DNA of 64,000 bases from Rhizobiaceae bacterium (lineage in GTDB: Bacteria; Pseudomonadota; Alphaproteobacteria; Rhizobiales; Rhizobiaceae). This document shows, piece after piece, positions 63,092 to 64,000 of this stretch; position 1 is the first letter of the stretch; the number at the start of each line of letters is the position of its first letter. A model generated the notes under the pieces. That model did no database searches and had not been told where the DNA came from. It saw only the letters and a list, made by a program, of their open reading frames with translations. Position numbers and translations under genes: made by a program. Where the stretch lies: assembly GCA_019635715.1 (NCBI GenBank), contig JAHBYY010000006.1, forward strand, positions 32,404 through 96,403, in the 5' to 3' direction.

Positions 63092-63835
63092 TCAGTATTC
63101 GTAGAACTTGTTCAGCCGGGCACTGATGACGATCTCGTTGAGGCAGACCGAATCGGGCCGGCTCGCGACGAAGAGAATCAGCTCGGCGAGGTCGTTTGGC
63201 TGCAGCATCTCGGCACGCTGCTGCGGCGTCGGCGGAACCGGCCGCTTCTCGAGGATCGGCGTCGACACTTCGGCGGGAAGAATCACCGTCGAGCGGATGC
63301 CGTTGCGGTATTCCTCCATGTTGATGCTCTGGCTCATCGCCACCACAGCATGCTTGGCCGCCGTGTAGGCGGGTCCGCTGACCGGGTGGATGAACTTCGC
63401 CGCCCAAGAGGCGGTATGGATCAGCAGCCCCTGTCCGGCCCGGCGCATCGGATGCATGGCGGCCGCCGCGCAATAGAACGCCGCCGACAGATTGCCGTTG
63501 ATCAGCGTATCGATGCCCTCCGTGGTCAACTTCTCCCACGACCGCGCCGCGATGTTGCCGCCGGCATTGTTGACCAGCACGTCGAGGCGGCCGAACCGCC
63601 TGTCGACCTCGCCGACGATGCGTCCCGCCGTCGCCGCTTCGGCGAGGTCTCCGGCAATGGCGAGCGCCGTGCCGCCCGCCGCTTCGATCCGCTCGACCGT
63701 ATCCCGCAGCGCATCGGCCCGCCGCCCGGTGGCAACGACCGTCGCCCCCGCCCCGGCAAGCGCGAACGCCGCCGCCTGACCGATCCCGCTGCTCGCGCCT
63801 GTGACCCAGGCGACCCTACCGTTCAATACAGACAT
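63092..63835 (-). CDS. Short-chain dehydrogenase/reductase
   Basis: A 247-residue classical SDR, convergent to the GMC gene by 13 bp. Cofactor loop TGASSGIGQAAAFALAGAG, NNAG in VLVNNAGGNIAAR, catalytic Ser-Trp in IHTASWAAKF and YTAAK as the Tyr/Lys pair. The start at 63835 (MSVLNGRVAWVTG) has a weak GAG upstream. Beyond it, 63836-64000 shows no reliable gene. The substrate is unknown. Confidence 0.88.
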   Translation of the reverse strand: MSVLNGRVAWVTGASSGIGQAAAFALAGAGATVVATGRRADALRDTVERIEAAGGTALAIAGDLAEAATAGRIVGEVDRRFGRLDVLVNNAGGNIAARSWEKLTTEGIDTLINGNLSAAFYCAAAAMHPMRRAGQGLLIHTASWAAKFIHPVSGPAYTAAKHAVVAMSQSINMEEYRNGIRSTVILPAEVSTPILEKRPVPPTPQQRAEMLQPNDLAELILFVASRPDSVCLNEIVISARLNKFYEY

Positions 63836-64000
63836 ACCGTCACTCTCGCTGTTGCCTCGGCACGCTGTTAGCCAATGCCGCCAACGGCAGGCAAGCTCAT
63901 AACCGCATCGGCACCGCCGCGCCGGCGACTGCCTGTGGAATTGCGCCCAGGCCATGAACACGGCGGCGCGAAGCCTTGACGCAGTTTGGACACCCGCGAC

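Overview
This 64 kb window is high-GC, densely packed bacterial chromosome. It most likely comes from an alphaproteobacterium of the order Hyphomicrobiales (Rhizobiales), perhaps near Mesorhizobium or other Phyllobacteriaceae. Support comes from a complete PhyR-NepR-EcfG general stress response locus, HWE/HRxxN-type sensor kinases, palindromic intergenic repeats of the rhizobial kind, and many sugar, peptide and amino-acid catabolic operons, each beside its own regulator. No rRNA, tRNA, CRISPR array, phage or intact transposase gene was found. The placement rests on gene content and motif style, not on a database search.

Region 1 (1-6.9 kb, minus strand) looks like a surface-polymer locus: gpsA, a hexapeptide acetyltransferase, a Gfo/Idh/MocA oxidoreductase, a TagB/TagF-type CDP-glycerol glycerophosphotransferase, a TagD-type cytidylyltransferase and a truncated tetratricopeptide-like protein. 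Together they could make sn-glycerol-3-phosphate, activate it as CDP-glycerol and transfer it. Three of the proteins share Lys/Ala/Pro-rich linkers. Region 2 (7-12 kb) holds a trans-3-hydroxyproline dehydratase-like enzyme, a miniature inverted-repeat element, a ring-cleaving dioxygenase-esterase-GNAT operon and a phosphonate monoesterase/sulfatase.

Region 3 (12-22.3 kb) is a general stress response island: nepR-ecfG divergent from phyR, two HWE/HisKA_2-type kinases, a receiver-only regulator, a Crp/Fnr regulator and several small envelope proteins. Eight sites match the EcfG promoter pattern GGAAC-N16/17-CGTT or -CATT, each in front of a gene of the island. Two genes here encode proteins of only 54 and 55 residues.

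Region 4 (22.3-38.4 kb) is mainly carbon catabolism. It has the xylose importer xylFHG with a divergent ROK regulator and an AT-rich operator, then xylA 9 kb away with its own LacI-type regulator; the two share a 13-bp motif. In between lie a vanadium haloperoxidase-type phosphatase paired with an FG-GAP/UnbV protein, and methylcrotonyl-CoA carboxylase. An AhpD-like protein and a monomeric sarcosine oxidase-like enzyme follow.

Region 5 (38.4-49.2 kb) carries a translationally coupled operon: hydantoinase/oxoprolinase hyuA-hyuB, a 3-mercaptopyruvate sulfurtransferase, a DadA-like flavoenzyme and a VOC protein. Its end is marked by a second inverted-repeat element and a nested rhizobial palindrome. 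A trans-sulfuration PLP enzyme and a phytoene-desaturase-like flavoprotein are next. Region 6 (49.3-64 kb) has an IclR regulator, a LysR regulator divergent from two reductases, a GcvT-like protein, a complete peptide-type ABC importer, an M14 carboxypeptidase, two short-chain dehydrogenases and a GMC oxidoreductase. A shared CACTATTyGGAATA-like motif before several of these genes suggests an IclR regulon.
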